Origin: Arthrobacter sp. Y81
GTDB taxonomy: Bacteria > Actinomycetota > Actinomycetes > Actinomycetales > Micrococcaceae
Assembly: GCF_002929335.1 (NCBI RefSeq)
Contig: NZ_PJIL01000023.1
Span: 1-58,606, forward strand
Reading direction: 5' to 3'
DNA length: 58,606 bases
Below are positions 25,105-32,806 of the stretch, piece by piece. Both the position numbers and the translations under genes were made by a program. The notes beneath the pieces are model-generated. The model searched no databases, was not told the origin of the DNA, and saw only the letters and a list, made by a program, of their open reading frames with translations. Numbering within the stretch: position 1 is the stretch's first letter; each line of letters opens with the position of its first letter.

Positions 25105-25856
25105 CCATGGCAGACGAATCGGAGCATTTGATCCAACAATATGCCGCGCGCTACGGCCATGTCGGTGACGGCTTAAGACTCCTGATAGAGTCCGATCCTG
25201 AATTCGCAGGTGCGCTCGGAGACTACGTTGCAGCGTCTTCGGAGGCGGGTTCACTTGAGCCGAAGATTCGTGAGCTTCTCTTGCTGGCGCACGATGTATC
25301 CATCACCAACCTCGATCGTGACGGTGCGCAGCGACGCGTCGTGAAGGCATTAGACGCCGGGGCGACTGAAGGCGAGATTCGTCATGTCATCGAACTGGTG
25401 ACAATGCTGTCGCTTCATGGACTAACCAGAGGACTACCCATGGTCCCAGGGCTTGCCACCGGGCCGGGTCCCGTGGCCTCCAGCCGCGGAGGCTATTGGG
25501 ATGCCTTCGAGGAGGCGTTCCCTGCTTTCCACCAGAGGTTGGAGGAAGCGAACCCGGCGGCATTCACTTCGTATCAGCGAATGGGTGCCGCGCTGTGGCG
25601 CAAGGGAGGGCTGGAGCCAGTCTGGGCGGAGCTCGTTTTTGTGGTGGCCGACCTGTCCAATACACACCTCTTTACGGACGGAGCAGCTTTCCACATCAGG
25701 AATGCGCTCCACTACGGCGCGACCGGCCAACAAGTGGTGGACGCAGTCTTCCTGACCGTTCCCAGCATCATCCGCAGCATTGATGTCGGCTTCCTCGCTC
25801 TCCAGGATGGTCTGGCCCAGCATCGGGAAGAGAAAGCACACCACGTAGCCGAGTAG
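25101..25856 (+). CDS. Double AhpD/carboxymuconolactone decarboxylase-family protein without cysteines
   Basis: 251 residues from ATG 25101, which overlaps the previous stop by ATGA; ATG 25107 is an alternative. Two AhpD/CMD-like repeats are visible (ELLLLAHDVSITNLDRDGAQRRVVKALDAGATEGEI and ELVFVVADLSNTHLFTDGAAFHIRNALHYGATGQQV). The CxxC or GCxxC positions of redox-active AhpD members are Ile/Asn/Leu or Thr/Leu/Phe, so peroxidase activity is unlikely. A decarboxylase or hydratase-like role fits better. It closes the run of 4-nt-overlapping genes. Confidence 0.85.
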   Translation: MTMADESEHLIQQYAARYGHVGDGLRLLIESDPEFAGALGDYVAASSEAGSLEPKIRELLLLAHDVSITNLDRDGAQRRVVKALDAGATEGEIRHVIELVTMLSLHGLTRGLPMVPGLATGPGPVASSRGGYWDAFEEAFPAFHQRLEEANPAAFTSYQRMGAALWRKGGLEPVWAELVFVVADLSNTHLFTDGAAFHIRNALHYGATGQQVVDAVFLTVPSIIRSIDVGFLALQDGLAQHREEKAHHVAE

Positions 25857-25918
25857 GACAGCCAGTCCACATTCTCGTCGCATGCCTGAAACAAGTTACC
25901 GAGAGAGAAAACAGCAAG

Positions 25919-26248
25919 ATGGCGCATTTTCTTGTTACATTCGGCCACCCGGATCGAGTTGGCTGGGTGCGACATCTTAAACCGCATCTGGACTGGATAC
26001 TTGCCCAGGTCGAGTCCGGTTGTCTTCTGGCGTCAGGACCTACTGTCGGTACAGTTCCCCGAGGCGGCGCACTAATTTTCAGGACAGAGGACCTCCGATC
26101 ACTTCAGGATATTTTGGATGCTGACCCATTTTTCATTGAAGGCCTGGTCGCTGACGTCATGATTCTGGAGTGGGACCCGATATTTGGTGCGTTCCAGCCG
26201 GATTCAAGTGGCCTCACTTACACAGACCTGCTGGAAACCTTCACGTAA
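25919..26248 (+). CDS. YciI-family protein
   Basis: 109 residues with a ferredoxin-like dimeric alpha/beta-barrel fold. The family mark DADPFFIEGLVADVMILEWDPIFGAF is clear, including the Asp of the DPF motif, and His10 and Asp12 near the N-terminus are typical. YciI proteins resemble muconolactone isomerase and act in dehalogenation, isomerisation or regulation. It lies 62 bp after the CMD-like gene and probably belongs to the same operon. Confidence 0.85.
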   Translation: MAHFLVTFGHPDRVGWVRHLKPHLDWILAQVESGCLLASGPTVGTVPRGGALIFRTEDLRSLQDILDADPFFIEGLVADVMILEWDPIFGAFQPDSSGLTYTDLLETFT

Positions 26249-26821
26249 GACACGCTCAGGAATTAGCGGGGCTTCCGACGCAGCGCCATTCCGGCGAAAC
26301 CGGGCACGGGGGACCCGTCAGGAGAGACAGCGTTGTTCTTATCGGGCGCCTCAATCCAGGGACCGGGAACGGCAGGCCCTGCGCGGGCTGGCATTGAAAG
26401 AATCGGGACTTGTCTGGTCTTAACGGGCCTCGGCACTTCAGGGAACCACAGGTCGCCCCCTTGAACCTCCCAGGGAAGGCTACCAGGCGGTTGCCTGCAT
26501 CTGTGCGGTCCCCTCAAGTGCAGGATCGCCGGCTCCAGAGCCTTGACCCGTGAGTCCTTCGGTGCCCGTTCGAATCTCGGTGGCCCCTCCGGTTTGATCG
26601 CTCGTGCAATCGCGATCCGGGGAAATATCCGGCCGCTCCGCTATCGATCCCCTTTGGCTAAACCTTTAACACGATGTGCCCGGGGACATGCGTCCACCAC
26701 GGAACCAGCCATCCGGTCGTTGTTATGAACAGAGTCGCTCAGTTGCAACGGTCACAGAAACCTAGTTTTCGAACCGATACGGACGTTAACTCAACTGTTG
26801 GGTCCGTAGTGACCCCAGGGG
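26249..26821. other. Convergent intergenic stretch, nothing recognised
   Basis: About 570 bases between the YciI gene and the end of the GntR gene. A T-arm-like stretch near 26571 does not fold into a tRNA. Open frames are short and lack ribosome sites. Confidence 0.5.
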
Positions 26822-27562
26822 TTACGTGTCGGTGAGTACGCCGGCTTCCCGAAGTTTTTCGACGACGTGACGGCCTTCGGCAACGGTGTGCTCCACGGAC
26901 GCCTGATCTGCGGCAGCACCGTCGCGGCTCTGCAGCGCCTCCATGATTCGGGCGTGGCTCGTGTTTGCCTCATCGATGGAGCCCGAAGGGTTTTCGTATA
27001 CGGTTCTTGGGAGGTTGTGCCCGAGCTGTCGTAGTACGGACAGGAGCCGACGGCTTCCACCCGCTTGGGTAATCAGGGCGTGGAACTCCCAATTGAGATT
27101 ATGGAATTCTTCCTTGCTCTGGGTTTCGCACATGGTTTTGTGCAGCTCCCACAGCCGAGCGAGCGTTATGTCGTTCAGCCGCCGAGCCGCCCGGTTCGCC
27201 GCCAAGCCCTGGATCATTCCGTACATGCGGTAATGATCATCGATGTCTTCCTGCATGATGGGCACAACGAATGTTCCGCGGTGGGGTTCTGAGGTAACTA
27301 GTCCCTCCGTCTCCAAAGTGATCAGTGCTTCACGCACTGGCAGCCTGCTCACCCCAAGGTCCGCAGCCAGAGCGTCCTGCGGAATCCGCTGGCCGCTTTT
27401 CAGCGTCCCATCAAAAATGAGCTCTCGAATCCTCGCAGCGACGTGTGCGCTCATTGCGATTCGAGGAGCCTTGGGATTGGGAGCATCTTCAGAGATCAGA
27501 CGGAAGGAATTACGGGGATCAGTCAGCGAGACGTCTGCCTCCTTGGTAGATGGCTTAGCCAC
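26822..27562 (-). CDS. GntR-family regulator (FCD type), likely master of the TTGATA regulon
   Basis: 246 residues from a GTG at 27562 with AAGGGAAGGA upstream. The winged helix is at about 40-110 (VAARIRELIFDGTLKSGQRI...LGVSRLPVREALITLETEGLVTSEPHRGTFVV), after a 38-residue N-terminal arm. The FCD domain follows (NLNWEFHALITQAGG, TSHARIMEAL, VEHTVAEGRHVV with metal-type His). Its own promoter carries one of the four TTGATA palindromes inside a 43-bp dyad, so it is probably autoregulated. The other sites precede the racemase/thiolase operons, the MHS transporter and the alcohol dehydrogenase. Confidence 0.92.
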   Translation of the reverse strand: MAKPSTKEADVSLTDPRNSFRLISEDAPNPKAPRIAMSAHVAARIRELIFDGTLKSGQRIPQDALAADLGVSRLPVREALITLETEGLVTSEPHRGTFVVPIMQEDIDDHYRMYGMIQGLAANRAARRLNDITLARLWELHKTMCETQSKEEFHNLNWEFHALITQAGGSRRLLSVLRQLGHNLPRTVYENPSGSIDEANTSHARIMEALQSRDGAAADQASVEHTVAEGRHVVEKLREAGVLTDT

Positions 27563-27585
27563 TATTTTTCCTTCCCTTAAGATGA

Positions 27586-27628
27586 GTGAGGACCTGGATT
27601 TGATATTACATCAAATCCAAGTCCTCAC
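27586..27628. promoter_or_regulatory. 43-bp dyad: GntR operator that can also form a hairpin
   Basis: 19-bp arms 27586-27604 and 27610-27628 match except at one position and surround ATTAC. The centre TTGATATTACATCAA (27600-27614) is a member of the local operator family. It lies 24 bp upstream of the GntR start and 8 bp beyond the stop of the MHS transporter. In RNA it would give a long stem between the two genes. The same sequence may therefore act as operator and as terminator or attenuator; the T-run needed for a classical terminator is weak. Confidence 0.75.
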
Positions 27629-27635
27629 GTGAGGG

Positions 27636-28976
27636 TTAGCGCACAGGCAACGAGGGGTCGCCGTTGCTGTGCAAGACTGCCTTGACGACTTCGGCATCCA
27701 CGTACACGGGGCGCTTAGCCAGCATCACAACCGCTGCCGCACCTACTACTGCCCAGAATGCCACCCAGATACTCACCAGCAGCGTGGAGCCGGTCAAACC
27801 GTACAGCAGCGTGGCAAGGAACGGTGTGGTGCCGGCAAGGACACTTACGGACAGAGCCTGGCTCACTGCAATTCCAGTGAACCTCACGCGAGGGTCAAAA
27901 CGGCTGGCAAGCAACGCGGCCTGGGGGGCAAGAAGTGCGGCGTGGGCGCCGGCGAGAGCCACGGTAAAGCCCATGAAAGTCAGCAGGGGGGACTTGGAGT
28001 CCATCGTGGTGAAGAGCAGGAAGCAGGAGGGGACGGTTATCGCGCACCCAATGAGAATGATCGCCTTGTAGGAGAAGACATCGCTGAGCCAGCCGAACAG
28101 CGGGATTGCAAAGAAGTAGACGGACGCAGCCAATAGCAGGGAGTTGAGCACGGAGCTGCTTGTCATCGATGCGACTGTCGTTCCGTACGATACTGCGTAC
28201 GTGCTCACCACGTAGAAAAGTACTGCCCCGGGCGCGACCACACCAATGGCAAGCAGGATGTCGCGCCATTGCGTCTTGAACAGTTTGCCGATCGGTGCAC
28301 GCTCCTTTTTATCGCTTTTGGCTAAAGCGGCGAAGACTGGGCTCTCTTCAAGACTGAGACGAATGATCAGGGTGACGATGAAGAGTACCGAGCTCATGAG
28401 GAACGGCAGTCTCCACCCCCACGTCGTGAAGGCGTCTCCTGAGATGGCGGTGCTGATGTTCACTGCTGCGGTCGCCAGCAGAAGCCCACCGGGCGCGCCG
28501 ACGTAAACAAGACTTCCGTAGAAGCCCCGTCTCTTGTCCGGAGCGTGCTCGACGAGCATAAGGGCGGCTCCGCCCCACTCACCGCCGAGGGAGATACCTT
28601 GCAGAAACCGCAGAAATACCAGCAGCGCCGGGGCGAGCCAGCCTATTTGTGCCTCGGTCGGAAGGCAGCCGATCAGAACGGTTGCACCTCCCATCAAGGC
28701 CAGGGACCAAATGAGGGTGGCGCGTCGGCCGAGGCGGTCGCCCATGTGGCCGAATATAAAGGCACCGACGGGCCTGGCGAAAAAGCCGACCGCAAAGGTT
28801 GCAAATGCTGCCAAGGTACCGGCGAGGGGGCTGTAGCTAGGGAAAAAGAGCTTGCCAAACACCAGTGCGGCGGACGTGCCGTAGATGAAGAAGTCGTAGT
28901 ACTCAAGCGTGGTGCCGGCTACTGCGGCGGCTCCCAGTTTGACGTGACCAGTGCGCTTTATTGATTGTGAAGACAT
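27636..28976 (-). CDS. MFS transporter, metabolite:H+ symporter (MHS) family
   Basis: 446 residues. VAGTTLEYYDFFIYGTSAALVFGKLFFPSYSP, GHMGDRLGRRATL and RFLQGISLGGEWGGAALM identify the MHS group. CAGGAAG precedes the ATG. It is likely the uptake carrier for the acid degraded by the 19536-25856 operon, because an operator of the same family lies 250 bp upstream and the regulator gene follows directly. It is related to the MHS protein at 7918. Confidence 0.94.
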   Translation of the reverse strand: MSSQSIKRTGHVKLGAAAVAGTTLEYYDFFIYGTSAALVFGKLFFPSYSPLAGTLAAFATFAVGFFARPVGAFIFGHMGDRLGRRATLIWSLALMGGATVLIGCLPTEAQIGWLAPALLVFLRFLQGISLGGEWGGAALMLVEHAPDKRRGFYGSLVYVGAPGGLLLATAAVNISTAISGDAFTTWGWRLPFLMSSVLFIVTLIIRLSLEESPVFAALAKSDKKERAPIGKLFKTQWRDILLAIGVVAPGAVLFYVVSTYAVSYGTTVASMTSSSVLNSLLLAASVYFFAIPLFGWLSDVFSYKAIILIGCAITVPSCFLLFTTMDSKSPLLTFMGFTVALAGAHAALLAPQAALLASRFDPRVRFTGIAVSQALSVSVLAGTTPFLATLLYGLTGSTLLVSIWVAFWAVVGAAAVVMLAKRPVYVDAEVVKAVLHSNGDPSLPVR

Positions 28977-29225
28977 CGGATACTTCCTGTCGAAGCTAAC
29001 GATGAGCTGGTGGGCGGTCTACGTCTACCGGGCCATCTCATTCTATTGAGCCGGGCTTGGATTCAGCCTCGAGTGTGGTCAACTGCGAAGACCGGGCCGG
29101 CAAGGTTCGGATTGTCCATTGCCACTGGATCCGTTCCTGTCTAGTTATGGATCAAAAGTTTTCGCGGGCGGCGTTGCCCGGTTGACGCTGATGACGCGGG
29201 ACGTGAGATGCAGCCCTACGCGTGA

Positions 29226-29240
29226 TTGATCATTTATCAA
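29226..29240. promoter_or_regulatory. GntR operator upstream of the MHS transporter
   Basis: TTGATCATTTATCAA, a 15-bp near-palindrome with one base departing from the TTGATA-N3-TATCAA pattern. It lies in the 438-bp divergent gap between the transporter (28976) and the alcohol dehydrogenase (29415), on the transporter side. Confidence 0.6.
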
Positions 29241-29356
29241 ATATTAGAGTGGCACAGGTCACGCCGTCAACCCCAGATGCTGGTGTTTCGGCGGATTTGG
29301 CGTGACCACCCCTATGCCATTGCAAGAGACCTAGGGCTGGCGCCGCGCTCAGAGAC

Positions 29357-29371
29357 TTGATAATGTATCAA
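29357..29371. promoter_or_regulatory. GntR operator upstream of the alcohol dehydrogenase
   Basis: TTGATAATGTATCAA matches both half-sites exactly and lies 43 bp before the TTG start at 29415, close to the spacing of the sites at 19477 (36 and 45 bp) and 27600 (38 bp) from their genes. Confidence 0.7.
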
Positions 29372-29414
29372 AAAGGCCGACATTGCCCTGTACAGTCAAC
29401 TGAATTGAGACCCC

Positions 29415-30455
29415 TTGAAAGCCATCGTTGTCGAAGCCCCGGGATCTCCCGATGTCCTGCAGATGAAATCCATACCGGATCCGGTACCGCTCGGTCGAGA
29501 ATGCCTCGTTCGAGTCATGGCCTGCGGCGTTACCTCTCACGATATTGCGACCCGGAACGGCACCTTGCGCCGCGGTGTGGTGATGCCCGTGATTTGCGGT
29601 CACGAAATTTCCGGGGAAGTAGTCGACGTCGGGCCGGATGTAACTGAATGGCGGGTCGGCGACCAAGTCGTAAGCACTCAACGGCGACGAGTATGCGGCC
29701 GCTGCCGATGGTGCCGCACGGGTAGGGAGACCCTCTGCCCCGACCAGGAGTTCCTTGGTGACGTCGGACTCAATGGCGGGTACGCGGAGTTGGTCCTGAT
29801 AGAGGAAGACAACCTTGTGGCCAAACCGCGTGCTCTTTCCCACGCAGAGGCATGCATTGTGGCCAGCGCTGTCGGAACGGAGTTGAATGCCCTCCGCGAT
29901 GTGGCGCAGGTCCGAGTAGGTGAGACCGTTCTAGTGACCGGGGCCGGGGGAGGGCTGGGGATCCACGGCATTCAGGTAGCAGCTGCTTGCGGAGCGCGTA
30001 CCTTGGCGGTCACCACGGCTGCCGATAAGGTGTCCCGGCTTCAGGAGCTCGGTGCCGAAGTCATCCTTGCGGAGCGGGGCGTCGACTTCTCTCCGCTTGT
30101 ACTGGAGGCCACGAACGGAGAAGGCGTGGACGTCGCCATCGATAACGTAGGAAGTGCAATCTTTACTGATATCCGGCGGAGCATGGCGCGGGGAGGCAGG
30201 TGGGTGCTGGTCGGTCAGCTCACAGGAGAATTCATTCAATTCAACCCCGCTCAGCTGTTCCTGCGGGGCATTCATCTCATGTCTGCGCTCAGTACCTCGC
30301 GAGATCAACTCAGGGCAGCCCTTTCCCTGGTTGAGCGCGGTCAGGTCAAACCCATCGTCAGCCATGAACTCCCGCTGGCCGACGTTGCTGAAGCGCACAG
30401 ACTCGTTGAATCCGGAAAGAGTTTCGGACGCGTAGTCGTTTTACCCAACCTGTAG
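29415..30455 (+). CDS. Zinc-type alcohol dehydrogenase (MDR family)
   Basis: 346 residues from a TTG; this start gives the canonical MKAIVVEAPGSP N-terminus and no better site exists nearby. The catalytic-zinc GHEISG motif is present, and the structural zinc is Cys-x2-Cys-x2-Cys-x7-Cys (VCGRCRWCRTGRETLC). The NAD(P) fold is VLVTGAGGGLGIHGIQVA. It oxidises an alcohol or reduces an aldehyde in the cytoplasm. The first-zinc Cys of the usual ACGVCxxD is replaced (ACGVTSHD keeps Cys two residues earlier), so metal binding may differ. A TTGATA operator 43 bp upstream places it in the GntR regulon. Confidence 0.9.
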   Translation: MKAIVVEAPGSPDVLQMKSIPDPVPLGRECLVRVMACGVTSHDIATRNGTLRRGVVMPVICGHEISGEVVDVGPDVTEWRVGDQVVSTQRRRVCGRCRWCRTGRETLCPDQEFLGDVGLNGGYAELVLIEEDNLVAKPRALSHAEACIVASAVGTELNALRDVAQVRVGETVLVTGAGGGLGIHGIQVAAACGARTLAVTTAADKVSRLQELGAEVILAERGVDFSPLVLEATNGEGVDVAIDNVGSAIFTDIRRSMARGGRWVLVGQLTGEFIQFNPAQLFLRGIHLMSALSTSRDQLRAALSLVERGQVKPIVSHELPLADVAEAHRLVESGKSFGRVVVLPNL

Positions 30456-30733
30456 GTGCGCCTTCGGATGCCAGCAATAGCAACTCCCTGACAAGGTCAA
30501 CTAACCGGCAGGGAAGCGAACATGGTGAAGCATCTGCCTCGGAGTCCACCTGCGCTGCGGGCAACCTTACGCACGTTGGTTGCCGCTTCGTGGAAAGTGT
30601 GACGTCGAACGAAAAAACCGGCAGACACACCTTCGTGTGCACCGAGGCCCTAGATCCCCTGGGTCCTACTGAAGTGTCTCGAGAGCGAGAAGCCTCACAC
30701 CGAACACCGCCGCACCTAAAACAGGAGGTTCTG

Positions 30734-31033
30734 ATGGGACTTCACATCCAGCACGATTGGCTCCCCGTAAGCCGAGAAATCGTGGAGATCCGTCGTCACG
30801 GAAAAACGGTGAGAAGGGGACGGGTTGAAACAGTCACCCCAGACGGCGCCGTCCTCTGGCTCGCTGCCGACGGACCTCATACCCGCGGGATGTTTGAACG
30901 ATCCGAAGGCTATGAGGTGTGGATTGAGTACAAGTGGGAAATTCAAACCCTCGAGCGATCCTGGTCAAAGGTGACTGCCGTTCGCCCGTCGCCGGCTGTG
31001 AACCGGTTTCGCTCAAGTGGGTCAGCCCCATAA
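30734..31033 (+). CDS. Small conserved hypothetical protein, paralogue of the one at 3932
   Basis: 99 residues from ATG 30734, with a near-perfect ACAGGAGGT site 8 bases upstream. It aligns with the 95-residue protein at 3932-4219 along the first 75 positions (HDWLPV against YEWLPV; VTPDGAVLWLAADGPHTRGM against VTADDSILWIAAQSANTRKM; EVWIEYKW against EVWITYKW). No recognised domain, no membrane segment. It lies between the alcohol dehydrogenase and the NIPSNAP gene in the GntR regulon. Function unknown. Confidence 0.8.
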   Translation: MGLHIQHDWLPVSREIVEIRRHGKTVRRGRVETVTPDGAVLWLAADGPHTRGMFERSEGYEVWIEYKWEIQTLERSWSKVTAVRPSPAVNRFRSSGSAP

Positions 31034-31098
31034 ACATCTATGCACGCACCCCGGTAGTAATCACTGCTGTTACTCGGGACAACGAAAAGGACCAAGGC

Positions 31099-31767
31099 AT
31101 GAGTGAAGTTCAACCCCGCATCAGCGGCGAAGATGTCAGCACCGAACTGCAGGCTATTCGTTACGAGTTAGCTGTTCTATCCTTCGGACTGACTGATGCA
31201 GCACGAGCGGAAGAAGGCGTGAAACCATGGGTGGACAGTCCGGACGCCCAGGGTCAGCTCCTCGGAGCCTGGACAACAGAGCATGGAACCCTAGGGAAGA
31301 TCTTTGTCCTTCGTTCTTTTTCGGATCAGGAGCAGCTTGATGATGAGCGCAAGCGGGCGCGGCTTGCGTCCAACCCGTTTGGAGCCAGGGACCATCTCAC
31401 GGATCTCACCCTTAACGGCTTTGCGCCCTTCCCGTTCATGCCGCCCGTGGAGCCGGGCCAGTTTGGATCTATATACGAGATCCGCGATTATCACCTGCGC
31501 CCTGGAGGCCTCCCGGCAACTATTGAAGGCTGGAGGAAAGCGCTCCCGAATCGCGATCCCATCAGCCCCGTCACCGTTGTGATGTATGCCCTCGACGGGC
31601 CGGCCAGGATCGTCCATATCGTTCCCTTTCCCGGCTTGGACGAGCGTGTCGCTATCCGCAAGGGACTAGTCGAGCAGGGCATCTGGCCGCCCCCTGGAGG
31701 GCCTGAACAAATCCTCGAGGGGCAATCGATAATGGCATGGCCAACGCCATTTTCGCCGCTGAGGTGA
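31099..31767 (+). CDS. NIPSNAP-family protein
   Basis: 222 residues from an ATG with AAGGACCAAGG upstream; the frame is open earlier but overlaps the preceding gene. Two ferredoxin-like repeats are seen, the second with IYEIRDYHLRPGGLPATIEGWRKALPNR and the late GLDERVAIRKGLVEQGIWPP segment characteristic of NIPSNAP proteins. Their role in bacteria is poorly known; they often sit in catabolic operons. It follows the small paralogue gene by 65 bp, so both are probably co-transcribed with the alcohol dehydrogenase. Confidence 0.88.
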   Translation: MSEVQPRISGEDVSTELQAIRYELAVLSFGLTDAARAEEGVKPWVDSPDAQGQLLGAWTTEHGTLGKIFVLRSFSDQEQLDDERKRARLASNPFGARDHLTDLTLNGFAPFPFMPPVEPGQFGSIYEIRDYHLRPGGLPATIEGWRKALPNRDPISPVTVVMYALDGPARIVHIVPFPGLDERVAIRKGLVEQGIWPPPGGPEQILEGQSIMAWPTPFSPLR

Positions 31768-31860
31768 GGTGCAGGGGGACCACACGAACCCTGGGGCTCG
31801 TCCCAGCTTAAAGGGGTGAGCTGAATTGAAGAACTCCTACGAGTATGAAAAGGGCTTGCT

Positions 31861-32427
31861 ATGAAGAGAATGCTGTTCATTGGACCGCCCGGTTCCGGAA
31901 AAGGAACGCAGGCGGAACGCATTTCCGAACGCCTTGACGTCGTTGCGATTTCCACCGGTGACATCTTCCGGGCCAACGTGAAAGGCGAGACTGCTCTGGG
32001 CGTCGAAGCCAAGAAGTACATGGATGCCGGGGACTTTGTTCCTGACAGCGTCACCAACAAGATGGTCCGGGATCGCCTCAGCGAGGACGACCTCGGAACC
32101 GGCTTTCTGCTGGACGGTTACCCCCGCACCATCGCACAGGTGGACCACCTCGACGAGATCCTCGCCACCGGCGAGGAGAAGCTCGACCTCGTCCTGCAGC
32201 TGACCGCCGACGACGAGGAACTGGTCCACCGCCTGTTGGGTCGGGCCAAGGAGACCGGCCGGAGCGACGACAACGAAGCCGTCATCCGCCACCGCTTGGA
32301 CCTGTACCACGAGCAGACTGAGGCAGTCGTTGCAAAGTACGCCGAGCGAGGGATCCTCACCCAGGTTGACGGCATCGGCGCGGTAGACGAAGTCGCTGGC
32401 CGGCTGATTGCAGCCATCGAAGCCTAA
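31861..32427 (+). CDS. adk: Adenylate kinase, short form, outside its usual locus
   Basis: 188 residues. P-loop GPPGSGKGTQ, STGDIFR (AMP site), GFLLDGYPRT and the short LID RAKETGRSDDN with no zinc cysteines; HRLDLYHEQT follows. It converts ATP plus AMP to two ADP. The normal adk of actinobacteria sits beside secY in the ribosomal-protein operon; here the neighbours are a NIPSNAP gene and a protease, so this is probably a second copy. AMP is released by the CoA ligase at 22499, and P450/PEP-driven phosphorylation nearby also uses adenylates, but a functional link is speculative. AAAAGGG precedes the ATG. Confidence 0.92.
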   Translation: MKRMLFIGPPGSGKGTQAERISERLDVVAISTGDIFRANVKGETALGVEAKKYMDAGDFVPDSVTNKMVRDRLSEDDLGTGFLLDGYPRTIAQVDHLDEILATGEEKLDLVLQLTADDEELVHRLLGRAKETGRSDDNEAVIRHRLDLYHEQTEAVVAKYAERGILTQVDGIGAVDEVAGRLIAAIEA

Positions 32428-32806
32428 CCTCAGTACTTGTCGAAGACCCGAAGCCCGCATCAGCAGGTGGCTCTCGCAGGCCGTGGACAGCTAATCGCTG
32501 CTGCGCGGAACGTTCATGTAAGTCAGAGGCAATCTGTAGATGAAGCTGACTTCGTTGGCCATCATTGGCTCATTCCGCTACGTCGGCTGGGGTTTGTTGC
32601 CCCAATTAAATGCATAGGCTCTAAGCTTTGTCGAGGAGCGCCAGAACTGACAAACAGTGGTTGAAGAATGCATGCACGCCACATTTGGAAGGAGGTCGCG
32701 AAACGGCCGCGGCACCCGGTGCTGCTGAGCCCTTGACGGGTGAGGTTGTCGTTATAGCGCCGGGAGGGCTACCGCGACGAGGTCTTCGGCCGAGGTTTCG
32801 ATGAAC
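32428..32806. other. Intergenic stretch, nothing recognised
   Basis: About 380 bases between adenylate kinase and the end of the protease gene (convergent). No hairpin with T-run and no coding frame with a ribosome site were seen. Confidence 0.5.

Noticed and set aside
26566..26600. A T-arm-like stretch (CCGTTCGAATC)
   Set aside because: The bases on both sides do not form a T-stem, and no anticodon or acceptor stem is present.
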